Positions 15,890-25,365 of a stretch of 44,182 nucleotides of DNA are shown in pieces. A model generated the notes under the pieces. The model saw only the letters and a list, made by a program, of their open reading frames with translations. It searched no databases and was not told the DNA's origin. Location of the stretch: positions 1 through 44,182 of the forward strand of contig QIDK01000136.1 in assembly GCA_003228405.1 (NCBI GenBank), written 5' to 3'. Positions within the stretch are counted from its first letter, which is position 1, and every line of letters begins with the position of its first letter. Origin of the DNA: Gammaproteobacteria bacterium (GTDB lineage: Bacteria > Pseudomonadota > Gammaproteobacteria > SZUA-229). A program made the position numbers and the translations under genes.

Positions 15890-17224
15890 CTACTGTCGAA
15901 TTGCCCAGAACTCAATTTCAAGTCCCGGAAAATCACCACCAATATGCAATGCAAAACCGCCAGAGTGCTTTAACTCATTCCAGAAATCACTCTGCTTTTC
16001 CAGTTCAAAATAAGTATATCCAGAATGAAAAGGAATTTGGCGCGGTGCAACCGGCAGTGGCTTTATACCAATACCCGGCATAGCCGCATTTACTAATTGG
16101 CGGATTCGTTCAACAGGCCCAATTTTAATCTGCGCGGGTAAATGTGTACGCAATGCTTCTTCGGGTACATCTGCACGAACAGATAGTATAAACATCGCTG
16201 AACCAATAAGAGATCTATCGGGAATTTCTGCAACGCGTATGCCGTATTTTTTCTCAACCAGATTGAGTGAAACAGCCGTTTGCTCATAAACCATACTGAG
16301 GCAGTTTCTCAGCTCACTGATAACCGGAGTGAAGGTTGCCTGTAAATTATCATGCAGATAAACAGGAAATGTGGGGGTACGTTTATTTTTACTCACAAAC
16401 GTGGAAAGCTCACCGATCATCTGCACTGATTCAGCAAAAAGATCGACCGGGTGCAAACCATTCATATTAGAAAGATGATTTGTCATGGGTTCTATTCGAT
16501 TAATTAGCTGCAGCATCATATAGTCAGCAACTTCTGCTGTGCCACCTCGATTAGTATCAGCCAGGCGCCCGGCTATTGCTTCGCCTCTGTGATGCAGGAG
16601 GCCGATAACTTCGGTTAAATAACCCGCCAGTTTGGGCGATTTTTTACAATCCAGACAGGTTGCAATATAGTTATCATCAAGTAAAACATTTTTGTCTTCT
16701 CTTGATTCTGCAATACGAATCAGGCCAATACAGGCATAGCCACTTAGATCATCTGATTCCAGCATCAGCCGAAAACGCAGTTTGCCTACGTTCAGGGTAA
16801 TATTATCTCCCGACTCATTAGACACATCACGGCTTTCCTGCTCGAAGCTGTAATATCGCGCCAGCCCCTGTGTGTTTTCCTGTTCTATTACATCAACAGC
16901 GCCGGGGCGTTTAACGGGTACGCACACATAGACAATGCTGTTATGGGTGTTTTCAGGCACTTCAAAAACCGGTGGCGGCTCATCAACATCCGGAAAACTA
17001 AAGGGGGTACCATCAGGAAAAACGCCCTTACCTTTAGTAACCGAAATTTTACCCAGAGTGAGTAACTGCTGGTCTATTTCAAAATCATGCATGCCCCAAC
17101 CGTAAGCACCATATGCAGAGCATTTACCTTCTAACAGACGTTCAAAATAACGCTCCTGTTGCTGAAAATGCTGTGGATTCAGAAACATGCCTTCTGACCA
17201 GACAACTTTACTATTTAATGACAT
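15890..17224 (-). CDS. tssK: T6SS baseplate protein TssK
   Basis: This 444-residue TssK (ImpJ/VasE) trimeric protein links the baseplate wedge to the TssLM membrane complex. The N-terminal shell signature is clear: KVVWSEGMFLNPQHFQQQER within the first 30 residues. The C-terminal domain includes HVDLFAES-like and IRQLVNAAMPGI segments, and the protein ends in EIEFWAIRQ. It is cytoplasmic and of normal length. It lies between tssJ (143-bp gap) and tssL (146-bp gap). Both gaps contain hairpins, so expression of the membrane-complex genes may be adjusted within the operon. Confidence 0.95.
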   Translation of the reverse strand: MSLNSKVVWSEGMFLNPQHFQQQERYFERLLEGKCSAYGAYGWGMHDFEIDQQLLTLGKISVTKGKGVFPDGTPFSFPDVDEPPPVFEVPENTHNSIVYVCVPVKRPGAVDVIEQENTQGLARYYSFEQESRDVSNESGDNITLNVGKLRFRLMLESDDLSGYACIGLIRIAESREDKNVLLDDNYIATCLDCKKSPKLAGYLTEVIGLLHHRGEAIAGRLADTNRGGTAEVADYMMLQLINRIEPMTNHLSNMNGLHPVDLFAESVQMIGELSTFVSKNKRTPTFPVYLHDNLQATFTPVISELRNCLSMVYEQTAVSLNLVEKKYGIRVAEIPDRSLIGSAMFILSVRADVPEEALRTHLPAQIKIGPVERIRQLVNAAMPGIGIKPLPVAPRQIPFHSGYTYFELEKQSDFWNELKHSGGFALHIGGDFPGLEIEFWAIRQ

Positions 17225-17270
17225 TCTTATTCGCCAATATTTTATTTATATACATGATTCAATAAAATTA

Positions 17271-17309
17271 TTACCAGTAGCCCTGAAATCATGGTCAGGT
17301 TACTGGTAA
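17271..17309 (-). terminator. Hairpin between tssJ and tssK, possible attenuator
   Basis: TTACCAGTA (17271-17279) pairs with TACTGGTAA (17301-17309), and CCTGA pairs with TCAGG further in, around an 8-nt loop. On the minus strand the stem is followed by TAATTTTATT, a T-rich run. It may cause partial termination after tssJ and so lower downstream T6SS expression. Confidence 0.45.
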
Positions 17310-17367
17310 ATCATTCCCCGTTTATTCTTACATATCTGTAAGCCAGAACACTTTCATCCGGTTACTG

Positions 17368-17961
17368 TCATAATGGTTTCTTTACTTTATCAGCTGCTTT
17401 CTGGGTTTTATCCAGGCTGTCTTTTGACCCCTTAAAATCAAAGCCATCATCAACCTCTTCGTTAACTTTTTCGTCAAAAATCAGCCTGTTTCCAGACACC
17501 CGAATAACAACCGAATTTCTGAACACATTATTTGCAACAACAGGAATTATCAGTTTATATTTTGCACCTTTAAACTCCAGGAACTCGCCATAAAGTGCAA
17601 CATAACGGGTTTTTTTGTCTAAAACAAAACGCTCTGTACGACTCTCGCCTGGTTTAAAATGTTTTATTTTATGAACTGTAATCATGTCAGCGCCCAGCAC
17701 TTCTTTATCACGTTCATAAATTTCAATGAAGTCCGCTTTCTGCATCATTTTTCTGGCTTTTAATTCATACATTCGAATAAATAACGGCGATGCCTTACCC
17801 AGTTCATCCGGATTGATATCAGCATCTATTATATATTTAATCTGTAAATCAGTATCCAGGCCAAAATAGCCTCCTACTGTACCATTCATTGACTGACAGG
17901 CAGCAAGCCCCACTAAAAGCACTGCAATCACTGTTGCTTTAAAAAGTTGTAATTGTTTCAT
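17368..17961 (-). CDS. tssJ: T6SS outer-membrane lipoprotein TssJ
   Basis: This is a 197-residue TssJ (VasD/SciN) lipoprotein that anchors TssM to the outer membrane. The start at 17961 is chosen because it gives a standard lipoprotein signal, MKQLQLFKATVIAVLLVGL, with lipobox LAAC and the acylated Cys at about residue 22. An upstream ATG at 18006 would run into the tagH coding sequence and bury the signal. The mature part has the TssJ beta-sandwich features (SPLFIRMYELK and a basic, charged loop region). It is somewhat longer than average because of a Lys/Asp-rich C-terminal tail (after about residue 165). It begins 10 bp after tagH. Confidence 0.92.
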   Translation of the reverse strand: MKQLQLFKATVIAVLLVGLAACQSMNGTVGGYFGLDTDLQIKYIIDADINPDELGKASPLFIRMYELKARKMMQKADFIEIYERDKEVLGADMITVHKIKHFKPGESRTERFVLDKKTRYVALYGEFLEFKGAKYKLIIPVVANNVFRNSVVIRVSGNRLIFDEKVNEEVDDGFDFKGSKDSLDKTQKAADKVKKPL

Positions 17962-17971
17962 AAGAGCCCTA

Positions 17972-19591
17972 TTAATTCGTTTTAATATTTTGTGTTTTTC
18001 TTGCAATCACCAGTTTTTGCAACTGGTCTTCATACGCCTGAACAAACTCATCACCAAACAGGTACTGAAAAGAGTTGTCGATATCGCCGACAAGCTCATT
18101 ATAGTATTCGAGATATAATTCCCAGTTTTTAGCTTTTTGGCTGCTGGGAATTATGCCGCCCTTTTTCTGTTTGGCAAACCGCTGTTCCAGCAATATGGGA
18201 TCAAATCTTTCAATAACGCCTTTAAAAGCGGCGCGAATACCGGCCAGTATAGCGACCTGATGCTCGGCTATGCCTTCAAAGCCTTCTTTAACGGCTTCAA
18301 CTGGTTTTTTATACGCATTACCCTGCTTAATAAACATGTTTTCCAGTGCATCATCGACATTGGCCGAAAACTTAAGCGGATTATTCTCTACCGGCTGAAT
18401 GGTGGTCACATTCATTCTGAATTCATTTTTAATCGAGCTGCGTGAACCTAATACCTGCATGAGCCCACTCACCATTTCTCTGACAACTTCGCCCACTATC
18501 ATATTTATCTGCGCAATTTCAGCATCAACTAAATTCTTATTGTTCAGGCCCATTGCTTCAATCAGAGTGGTATCGACACTAACGTCCTTTTTAACACGCC
18601 GTTGCTGTGCGCTAATCTTCTGTTTTAATATGTCGAGCTCTGCCTGAATTCTTTTATTTTCCTGCTGTTGAGCCAGCAGAGCCTCTGAATTTTGCTTATC
18701 AGCCTGTCTGCTAGCAGGCTGGGGTACAGCCTGAGACGGAGCTGGCTGCGCTGCTACCGGCTTAGGTGCTACCGGCTTAGGTGCTACCGGCTTAGGTGCT
18801 ACCGGCTTGGGTGCAACCGGCGGGGGTGTAGGCGCTACCGGTGGGGGTGTGGGTGCTACCGGAGGGGGTGCTGATGGCTGGGCCGGAGCCGACATTAAAT
18901 CATCATCCCAGTCATCGGGTATGCCCCCGCCACCTTGCTCAGGCACTGAATTTGGCCATGAAACCTGCTGATTTAAAGGGTCTGCCTGATCTGAATGGCT
19001 AGGCCCTGCAAACGGGTCGCTTGCTGGGGATGCCTGAAACGGATCGGCTGAGCCCACAAAGCCCTGAGCCCCACCCTGAACTTTATCCAGTGCGGCTAAG
19101 GGATCGGTTTCTTCCGGGCTCGTACTAAACAGGGGGTCTGAGCTGGATACATGCCCACCACCAAATGGACTGGCATCATTATGCCCAAAGTTATCTCCGG
19201 GTAAAGGTGCAGTATAGATATCATCCCCTGAAGTTGTGGCAAACGGGTCGGAATGAGCGCCCTGCATTGCTGAATTAACACTAACTGAAAACTCATAATC
19301 ACCTAATACAAACACATTTCCGTCATTCAGAGGCAATTTGGTGCCCTTACCCATAGGGTTGACGGAACCATTAAAGAAAGTGCCGTTGGTGCTCTGGTCG
19401 GTAAGATAAAACTGACCATTTTCACAACTAACACGGCAATGACAGGCGGATAAATAACGCTCAGGGTCATCTAGTACCCAGGCGTTATTTTTTCCACGGC
19501 CAATTGAGCCGCCCTGTTCATCGAAGGTTTTAGTGGGTTCTGTAATACTCACCGATTCCGGTGCTTTGGTAATGGTAACTTCTATTGGCAT
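17972..19591 (-). CDS. tagH: T6SS FHA-domain protein TagH/Fha
   Basis: This is a 539-residue phosphothreonine-binding scaffold, the first gene of the minus-strand block. The N-terminal FHA domain (about 1-105) has GGSIGRG, the Ser-x-x-His site (YLSACHC) and STNGTFFNG. A low-complexity linker rich in Asp, Pro, Gly and Gln follows (about 110-290). It includes about four tandem VAPKP units after three PPPVAPT-type units. A short coiled coil (about 295-330) leads to the C-terminal VI_FHA domain, about 180 residues, ending near RKTQNIKTN. In other PpkA-controlled systems this protein binds phosphorylated PpkA, itself or TssL and promotes assembly. Being first in the operon with the kinase and phosphatase downstream fits this role. 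Confidence 0.93.
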   Translation of the reverse strand: MPIEVTITKAPESVSITEPTKTFDEQGGSIGRGKNNAWVLDDPERYLSACHCRVSCENGQFYLTDQSTNGTFFNGSVNPMGKGTKLPLNDGNVFVLGDYEFSVSVNSAMQGAHSDPFATTSGDDIYTAPLPGDNFGHNDASPFGGGHVSSSDPLFSTSPEETDPLAALDKVQGGAQGFVGSADPFQASPASDPFAGPSHSDQADPLNQQVSWPNSVPEQGGGGIPDDWDDDLMSAPAQPSAPPPVAPTPPPVAPTPPPVAPKPVAPKPVAPKPVAPKPVAAQPAPSQAVPQPASRQADKQNSEALLAQQQENKRIQAELDILKQKISAQQRRVKKDVSVDTTLIEAMGLNNKNLVDAEIAQINMIVGEVVREMVSGLMQVLGSRSSIKNEFRMNVTTIQPVENNPLKFSANVDDALENMFIKQGNAYKKPVEAVKEGFEGIAEHQVAILAGIRAAFKGVIERFDPILLEQRFAKQKKGGIIPSSQKAKNWELYLEYYNELVGDIDNSFQYLFGDEFVQAYEDQLQKLVIARKTQNIKTN

Positions 19592-19637
19592 CTATAACAT
19601 CGTCCTGACAATCAACTAAGCGGGTTATTATTTCTTC

Positions 19638-19666
19638 TCTATAAATCGTGATCGGGTAATTTGCAA
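19638..19666 (-). promoter_or_regulatory. Candidate sigma70-type promoter for the tagH-tssJKLM block
   Basis: On the minus strand TTGCAA (19666-19661) is followed after 17 bp by TATAGA (19643-19638). These give 4 of 6 matches to each consensus hexamer, with ideal spacing. It lies about 50 bp before the tagH start. No sigma54 GG-N10-GC signature was evident by eye. Confidence 0.4.
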
Positions 19667-19728
19667 AGCTCATCAATCAGCTTAGCCGGGTAAATCACAT
19701 TCATTGCAAACCACCAATTGTAGCCTTT

Positions 19729-19745
19729 CTGGTGTTGAACACCAG
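19729..19745. promoter_or_regulatory. Perfect palindrome in the divergent T6SS promoter region
   Basis: CTGGTGTT-G-AACACCAG is a perfect 17-bp inverted repeat with a 1-nt centre. It lies between the candidate promoters of the two divergent T6SS transcription units. The size and symmetry fit a dimeric repressor or activator site, and the shared location could let it control both directions. Confidence 0.45.
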
Positions 19746-19845
19746 CGCAACCCTTAAATAGTACCCATAGATCGTCGATCTTCCAAGTATATGGCGATAT
19801 TTCTTAATAATTTATTTAACTTAGTCCGTTAAATGGTCTCTTAGC

Positions 19846-19874
19846 TTTACATCAGCAATTCAATACTTTATAAC
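19846..19874 (+). promoter_or_regulatory. Candidate sigma70-type promoter for tssABC
   Basis: TTTACA (19846-19851) and TATAAC (19869-19874) are separated by 17 bp, each matching 5 of 6 consensus bases. The box lies about 87 bp before the tssA start. This is the best promoter-like sequence in the divergent region. Confidence 0.55.
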
Positions 19875-19961
19875 TATACTGCTTAGACGCGCTAGCAAAC
19901 CCTGCATATCAGACTTTGCTAATGCACGGGTGGAAATATAACACGAAGGAATAATTATAAA

Positions 19962-21068
19962 ATGGCGTCAGATCAAATCATACCACTGGATAGTTTGTTA
20001 CAACCGATATCTGAGGATAACCCGGTTGGTGACGATATTCGTGATGACCCTTCCCCTACATCGCTCTACTACTCGATAAAAGACGCGCGCAGCGCTGCTC
20101 GTGCTGCTGAACGCAACAATATGTTCGATAGCAACAACAGTGAGGCCGATGATCAATGGCGCAAAATTATCGATTTAGCGCCTGATATTTTACAGAATAA
20201 CGCCAAAGACCTCGAAGTTGCCAGCTGGTACACAGAAGCATTAATACGCCATTACGGCTTTCAGGGGCTAAGAGATGGCTTCAAGCTCATTCTTGGTCTG
20301 GTAGACCAGTACTGGGATGGCCTCTACCCGTTACCGGATGAAGACGGTGTTGAAACACGTGTAGCATCACTCACCGGCTTAAATGGCGAAGGCGCCGAAG
20401 GCGTTTTAATCGCACCTATCCGCAGTGTATCTATCACTGAAGGTTATGAACCCGGCCCATTCAGCTTCTGGAAATACCAGCAGGCGCTGGAAGTAGAAAA
20501 AATAATCGATGAAGAAGCCAGGGCAGATAAAGCCTCTAAATTAGGCTTTAGCAGTGATGATGTCGACCTTGCCGTGTCTGAATCCAGCGAAGCATTCTAT
20601 GTAAATATTCGTGATGATGTCAGTATATCCATCGATACATATAAACAGATTGGCAGTATGCTAGACGAATATTGCGGCATTAATGACGCCCCCCCTATCA
20701 GCAATATTATTAATATTCTTGAAGACTGTCTGGGTGCAATTAATCATATCGGCAAGTACAAAATGCCGTCAGAAGACGAAGATGACTCTGCGGATGGCGC
20801 AGAAAACGCATCTTCTGGTGCAGCAGGATCATCAGCTCAAAGTTCTGGCCCGGTTAAAAACCGCGACGATGCGTTTAAGAAACTCACCGAAATTTCAGAG
20901 TATTTTCGTAAAACAGAGCCCCATTCGCCAATTTCATATATACTTAAACGAGCCGTAAAATGGGGCGATATGCCATTGGATGACCTGATGAGGGAACTCA
21001 TACCTGATTCTTCTGCAAGAGACTTCTACGGTTCTTTAACAGGTGTTAAATCAGAAGACGATTCATAA
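19962..21068 (+). CDS. tssA: T6SS protein TssA (ImpA)
   Basis: This is a 368-residue TssA-family protein. The N-terminal ImpA_N domain is recognised from IPLDSLLQPISEDNPVGDDIR and the SARAAERNN segment (about residues 5-60), followed by WYTEALIRHYGFQGLRDG. A low-complexity Ala/Ser/Gly/Asp linker (about 270-300) leads to a short C-terminal domain ending at SEDDS. TssA proteins prime sheath polymerisation and/or cap the growing tail. The short C-terminus suggests the smaller TssA class, not the long dodecameric type. It is the first gene of the plus-strand unit, preceded by AAGGA. It is followed by tssB after 30 bp. Confidence 0.92.
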   Translation: MASDQIIPLDSLLQPISEDNPVGDDIRDDPSPTSLYYSIKDARSAARAAERNNMFDSNNSEADDQWRKIIDLAPDILQNNAKDLEVASWYTEALIRHYGFQGLRDGFKLILGLVDQYWDGLYPLPDEDGVETRVASLTGLNGEGAEGVLIAPIRSVSITEGYEPGPFSFWKYQQALEVEKIIDEEARADKASKLGFSSDDVDLAVSESSEAFYVNIRDDVSISIDTYKQIGSMLDEYCGINDAPPISNIINILEDCLGAINHIGKYKMPSEDEDDSADGAENASSGAAGSSAQSSGPVKNRDDAFKKLTEISEYFRKTEPHSPISYILKRAVKWGDMPLDDLMRELIPDSSARDFYGSLTGVKSEDDS

Positions 21069-21098
21069 TAAATTTTTACTTTTAAAGAGGACTAAGCT

Positions 21099-21620
21099 AT
21101 GTCTGAAAGTATTCATGACAAGTTAAAACGTGTAAGAAAGCCCCGTGTTCATATTACCTATGATGTAGAAACAAATGGAGCCGTGCAAAACAAAGAAATC
21201 CCGTTCGTAATGGGAGTAATGGGTGATTATTCCGGTGATAATACCGAAACTAAAAAAGCCCTGAAAGATCGCAAGTTTTCACAGGTTGATCGCGATAACT
21301 TCAATGAGGTCATGAATAATGTCGCCCCCCAGGTGAATATGAAAGTTGAAAACACCCTGGAAGGTGATGGCAGCGAGATGTCGGTTGAGCTTGGCTTTAA
21401 AAACATGGAAGACTTTGAACCACAGAATATTGTAGAAAAAGTTGACCCCCTTAAAAAACTGATGGAAACGCGCAACAAACTACGTGACCTGCTAACCAAG
21501 GCTGATCGCTCTGAAGATCTGGAAAATTTACTGGAAGAAGTTTTGAGCAACTCAGATGCTCTTAGCTCTTTACAGGGTGAGCTAGGCACAGATGACGACA
21601 AAGAAGGTGACAAGAAATGA
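21099..21620 (+). CDS. tssB: T6SS contractile sheath small subunit TssB
   Basis: This is a 173-residue TssB (VipA/ImpB) protein, the small sheath subunit that pairs with TssC to form the contractile tube around Hcp. The family signature is seen in [20 protein letters not shown] and VMGDYSGD near the N-terminus. [12 protein letters not shown] and the Leu-rich helix [19 protein letters not shown] follow. A strong AGAGGA ribosome-binding site precedes the start. The gene overlaps tssC by 4 bp (ATGA), which couples the translation of the two sheath proteins. Confidence 0.96.
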   Translation: MSESIHDKLKRVRKPRVHITYDVETNGAVQNKEIPFVMGVMGDYSGDNTETKKALKDRKFSQVDRDNFNEVMNNVAPQVNMKVENTLEGDGSEMSVELGFKNMEDFEPQNIVEKVDPLKKLMETRNKLRDLLTKADRSEDLENLLEEVLSNSDALSSLQGELGTDDDKEGDKK

Positions 21621-23107
21621 GCAAAACTGAAAATCAATCGCAGGGCCAGGAAGCAGAAGCACAGGAAGAAGTCAGTTTTCTTGAACAGGCTATTTCTGCA
21701 ACCAAACAAACTTCACGTGATGAAACTGAAGAACTGCTTAAAACCCTAACTAAAGGCGCTATGGATGGCACAGTCAAATGGGATAAAAACCTGACTGTGA
21801 CTATTAATAGTGCCATTGCTGCTATTGATGAAGTTATGTCGATACAGCTATCCGCTATTATGCAAAATGAAAAGTTTCAGAAACTGGAAGGCTCATGGCG
21901 TGGTTTGAACCACCTTGTGATGAATTCTGAAACCAGCACCGATTTAAAAATTCGCGTGCTCAATATAAGCAAAAAAGAATTGACCAAAGATCTTGAAAAA
22001 GCAGTTGAATTTGATCAGAGTCAAATCTTCAAGAAAATTTATGAAAGTGAATTTGGCACCGCCGGTGGTGAACCTTATGCCGCTTTAATCGGTGACTTCG
22101 AATTCTCTGGTCATCCAGATGATTTAGATATGCTGATGAACATGTCGAATGTTGCAGCCGCTGGTTTCTGCCCATTCATCTCGGCGGCCGATCCAAAAAT
22201 GTTTGGTTTTGACAGCTTCACAGAATTATCAAAACCTCGTGATTTAGAAAAAATATTTGATTCAGCAGAATACATTAAATGGCGCAGTTTCCGTGACAGC
22301 GAAGATTCACGCTTTGTTACCTTAACTATGCCTCGTGTTTTAGCCCGCCTGCCTTATGGTAGTGACACCAAACCGGTAGAAGCCTTCAATTTTGAAGAGG
22401 CCACATTAGATTCAGTGGGTCGCCAGTTAGAAAGTGGTCATGATGAATACTGCTGGATGAATGCAGCTTATGCCATGGGTACTACACTCACTAAATCCTA
22501 TGCCGAATATGGCTGGTGCACCAGTATTCGTGGTGCTGAGGGTGGCGGTAAAGTTGAAGGTCTGCCGAGTCATACATTTGTGAGTGATGATGGTGACACC
22601 GACCAGAAATGCCCAACAGAAATTGGCATTACAGACCGCCGCGAAGCAGAGCTAAGCAAGCTTGGCTTCCTGCCATTATGCCATTATAAAAACACTGACT
22701 ACGCGGTATTCTTTGGTGGCCAAACCACCCAGAAACCCAAGAAGTTTGATGACCCGGCTGCAACCGCGAATTCAGAAATTTCAGCACGCCTGCCATACAT
22801 AATGGCAACCTCACGTATTGCTCATTTCCTCAAAGTCATGGCGCGTGACAAAATTGGTTCCTTTATGGAAGCCAGTGATGCAGAAGAATGGCTGAACCGC
22901 TGGATCTCTGGTTACGTAAATGCAAGCCCTGGTGCCAGCGCGGAAATGAAAGCCCGCTTCCCACTTGCAGAAGCCACGATTGAAGTAAAAGAAGTTCCTG
23001 GTCAGCCAGGTGTATACAGTGCAGTTGCCTGGATGCGCCCCTGGTTACAGATGGAAGAACTTAGCGCTTCAATGCGAATGGTTGCCAGCATTCCTAAAGC
23101 AGGTTAA
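21617..23107 (+). CDS. tssC: T6SS contractile sheath large subunit TssC
   Basis: This is a 496-residue TssC (VipB/ImpC/EvpB) protein, the large sheath subunit. Typical landmarks are [65 protein letters not shown] and the C-terminal [15 protein letters not shown]. It overlaps tssB by 4 bp, as sheath pairs normally do. It is followed by a strong terminator, so tssABC may form a separate transcription unit with higher expression than the downstream genes. The clean tssB-tssC overlap marks this copy as the principal sheath protein, compared with the paralogue that follows. Confidence 0.96.
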   Translation: MSKTENQSQGQEAEAQEEVSFLEQAISATKQTSRDETEELLKTLTKGAMDGTVKWDKNLTVTINSAIAAIDEVMSIQLSAIMQNEKFQKLEGSWRGLNHLVMNSETSTDLKIRVLNISKKELTKDLEKAVEFDQSQIFKKIYESEFGTAGGEPYAALIGDFEFSGHPDDLDMLMNMSNVAAAGFCPFISAADPKMFGFDSFTELSKPRDLEKIFDSAEYIKWRSFRDSEDSRFVTLTMPRVLARLPYGSDTKPVEAFNFEEATLDSVGRQLESGHDEYCWMNAAYAMGTTLTKSYAEYGWCTSIRGAEGGGKVEGLPSHTFVSDDGDTDQKCPTEIGITDRREAELSKLGFLPLCHYKNTDYAVFFGGQTTQKPKKFDDPAATANSEISARLPYIMATSRIAHFLKVMARDKIGSFMEASDAEEWLNRWISGYVNASPGASAEMKARFPLAEATIEVKEVPGQPGVYSAVAWMRPWLQMEELSASMRMVASIPKAG

Positions 23108-23128
23108 TGCGGCGCACTGTTAGTGAAT

Positions 23129-23168
23129 AAAAAGAAACCGTATCTAATGTAGATGCGGTTTCTTTTTT
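23129..23168 (+). terminator. Rho-independent terminator after tssC
   Basis: AAAAAGAAACCG (23129-23140) pairs with CGGTTTCTTTTT (23156-23167), with an internal ATC/GAT extension, followed by a T-run. The stem is strong, and the flanking A- and T-runs make it effective in either direction. It separates tssABC from the second tssC gene. Confidence 0.85.
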
Positions 23169-23240
23169 ATTTTATCTGTCATCCTGCTATTTAAGCTCCT
23201 TCACAATCACCCAGCCAGATAACAATAACCGAGCAAGTAA

Positions 23241-24737
23241 ATGTCCAGGGATAAACAGACAGACTCAAACTTCAATATAGACAGCCTCTGCTCAAGGCCA
23301 TCCTATATCACCAGTATTCAGCAGTTTTTAGATGAAATAGATGGTTTAAAAGCACTCAGCTACTGGCTCACAGAATTTACTCCTGCCAGAGAATTAAAAA
23401 ACCCGGAAGACATTATTGATGCCTTACACCGCTCAATTGCCGACATAGATCACATGATCAATGATCAGGTTAATGTCATTATTCACCAGCCACAGTTTCA
23501 AAAGCTGGAAGCCTCATGGCGAGGACTATGGTATTTAGCCGTGCAGGCTGATGGTACTAAAAATATAAAAATTAAAGTTCTGGATGTAACCTGGGGAGAA
23601 CTTGCCAGAGACATGTCCCGCTCCCTGGAGTTTGATCAAAGCCAGCTATTTCAAAAAGTCTACAATGAAGAATATGGCACTCCTGGCGGTGAACCTTATG
23701 GCGTTTTAATTGGTGACTATGAAATAAGCCATAAACCATCAAAAACACACAAGCATGATGATATAGCGACACTCAATGGCATTGCCCAGGTAGCGACTGC
23801 TTCATTTTCTCCTTTTATAGCGGCGGCATCTCCCGAACTTTTTGGTCTGGATGATTACTCTACACTCGGCCACCCGGTAAATTTACACAGTATTTTTGCA
23901 CAGAAAGAATATATAAAATGGCGTGCATTCAGAGATAAAACAGACTCACAGTTCGTTGGTTTAACCATGCCACATATTTTAATGCGCCTGCCCTACCGTA
24001 AAACACCGGGCAGCTATAAAGGTATGTTTTTCTGCGAACAATCGTCTACCCGGGGCCGGGAAAACTATTGCTGGGGAAATGCGGCTTATGCATTTGCGGC
24101 CATTATGATTCGTGAATTTGCAAATGTAGGCTGGTTTGGACATATTCGAGGCGTACCCAGAAACCAGATAGGGGGTGGCCTTTTAACCAATCTGCCCTGT
24201 GATGCATTTGATACAGATGCGGAAGACATTGCCATTAAACCCGTAACAGATGTCATTATCACAGATATTAAAGAGCGTGAATTAAGTGAGCTGGGCCTGA
24301 TTCCTCTATGTCAGTGTTATGACACACCCTTTTCTGCGTTTTATGGAAATCAGTCATTACGTAAACCCGCAAGACAGTCTAACCGCGAAGGCGAAGTTAA
24401 TGCACGCCTTTCTGCCATGCTACAGCATGTACTATGTGGCGCAAGAATAGCGCATTACATAAAAGTGATGATTAGAGACAAGGTGGGCTCGTTTACAACC
24501 GCCGAAGAATGTGAAGATTTTTTACGTGACTGGCTGTATAAATACACCACAGGCAGAGAAGATCTGGAATGGGAGGAACAGGCACGTTATCCCTTACGCG
24601 AAGCTGCGGTAAAAGTAAAAGAACACCCTGAAAAACCGGGTAGTTATGCCTGTGTTATTCACTTACGTCCCCATTATCAACTGGATAATATGGTATCAGA
24701 ACTGGAACTGGTGACTGAGCTGGCTCAGCCTGCTTAA
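23241..24737 (+). CDS. Second TssC-family sheath protein (TssC paralogue)
   Basis: This 498-residue protein is related along its whole length to the TssC encoded at 21617. It shares HQPQFQKLEASWRGLW, LEFDQSQLFQKVYNEEYG, GGEPYGVLIGDYE, HYIKVMIRDKVGSF and RPHYQLDNMVSELELV. It is neither truncated nor frameshifted. Paralogous TssC genes occur in some ImpC/ImpD-type T6SS loci. No second TssB accompanies it. It may form part of the sheath next to the baseplate, or replace TssC in some assemblies. That is inference. It lies after the tssC terminator and 130 bp ahead of tssE, so it probably belongs to a separate transcript. Confidence 0.88.
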   Translation: MSRDKQTDSNFNIDSLCSRPSYITSIQQFLDEIDGLKALSYWLTEFTPARELKNPEDIIDALHRSIADIDHMINDQVNVIIHQPQFQKLEASWRGLWYLAVQADGTKNIKIKVLDVTWGELARDMSRSLEFDQSQLFQKVYNEEYGTPGGEPYGVLIGDYEISHKPSKTHKHDDIATLNGIAQVATASFSPFIAAASPELFGLDDYSTLGHPVNLHSIFAQKEYIKWRAFRDKTDSQFVGLTMPHILMRLPYRKTPGSYKGMFFCEQSSTRGRENYCWGNAAYAFAAIMIREFANVGWFGHIRGVPRNQIGGGLLTNLPCDAFDTDAEDIAIKPVTDVIITDIKERELSELGLIPLCQCYDTPFSAFYGNQSLRKPARQSNREGEVNARLSAMLQHVLCGARIAHYIKVMIRDKVGSFTTAEECEDFLRDWLYKYTTGREDLEWEEQARYPLREAAVKVKEHPEKPGSYACVIHLRPHYQLDNMVSELELVTELAQPA

Positions 24738-24867
24738 TTTATATAAAGTACTTCGCATAAAGCACTTAACTAATATAAAATTATACTGCTGTCATGCCTG
24801 CTAAGTCAGGAATATTTAGCAAGCGGAGCAGCTGTTATGAAATTACTAATATTTTGACTGGAAATAA

Positions 24868-25365
24868 ATGGCAAGAGTAGACAAAAAAAAGAAACTACGA
24901 CCCTCCATACTGGATCGCTTAATAGATAACGACCCAAATAATAACGTGGAAGTAGATCCAGATCAGCACCAGAAATTAAAAGAGCTACGTAGCAGTGTGC
25001 GTCGTGATCTGGAAAACTTACTCAATACCCGTTTTAGAATGATAGAACCCGACAGTGAATATAAGGAAATTCAGCATTCATTACTAAACTACGGCCTGCC
25101 GGATCTGGCCACTGTTAATATTTCAGACAATGAAAAACGCAAACTATTTATTGAAAGACTGGAACTAATACTCATAGAATTTGAACCCAGGTTCAAATCT
25201 GTAAAAGTAAATTATATGGAAAACTCAGACTCACTAGACCGCACCTTAAGATTTAGAATTGATGCCATACTCTATGCAGACCCTTCGCCTGAAGTTGTAG
25301 TATTCGACTCAATTCTTGAGCCAGTTACGCGCACCGTTAATGTAGAGGAAACCAGTCATGGCTGA
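24868..25365 (+). CDS. tssE: T6SS baseplate protein TssE (gp25-like)
   Basis: This is a 165-residue TssE protein, homologous to phage T4 gp25, which starts sheath assembly on the baseplate wedge. The N-terminal PSILDRLIDNDPNN and ELRSSVRRDLENLLNTRF are the family signature, and the IEPFEPR-like stretch of the gp25 fold is seen as LIEFEPRFKSV. Length is normal. Its 3' end overlaps tssF by 8 bp, indicating coupled translation of the baseplate genes. Confidence 0.93.
   Translation: MARVDKKKKLRPSILDRLIDNDPNNNVEVDPDQHQKLKELRSSVRRDLENLLNTRFRMIEPDSEYKEIQHSLLNYGLPDLATVNISDNEKRKLFIERLELILIEFEPRFKSVKVNYMENSDSLDRTLRFRIDAILYADPSPEVVVFDSILEPVTRTVNVEETSHG

Noticed and set aside
18692-18874. Plus-strand frame of Arg/Tyr/Cys repeats
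   Set aside because: It is the complement of the Pro-rich VAPKP repeats of tagH.
19592-19961. Sigma54 promoter in the divergent T6SS region
   Set aside because: No TGGCAC-N5-TTGC-like element was seen on either strand by eye. Sigma70-like hexamers fit better.
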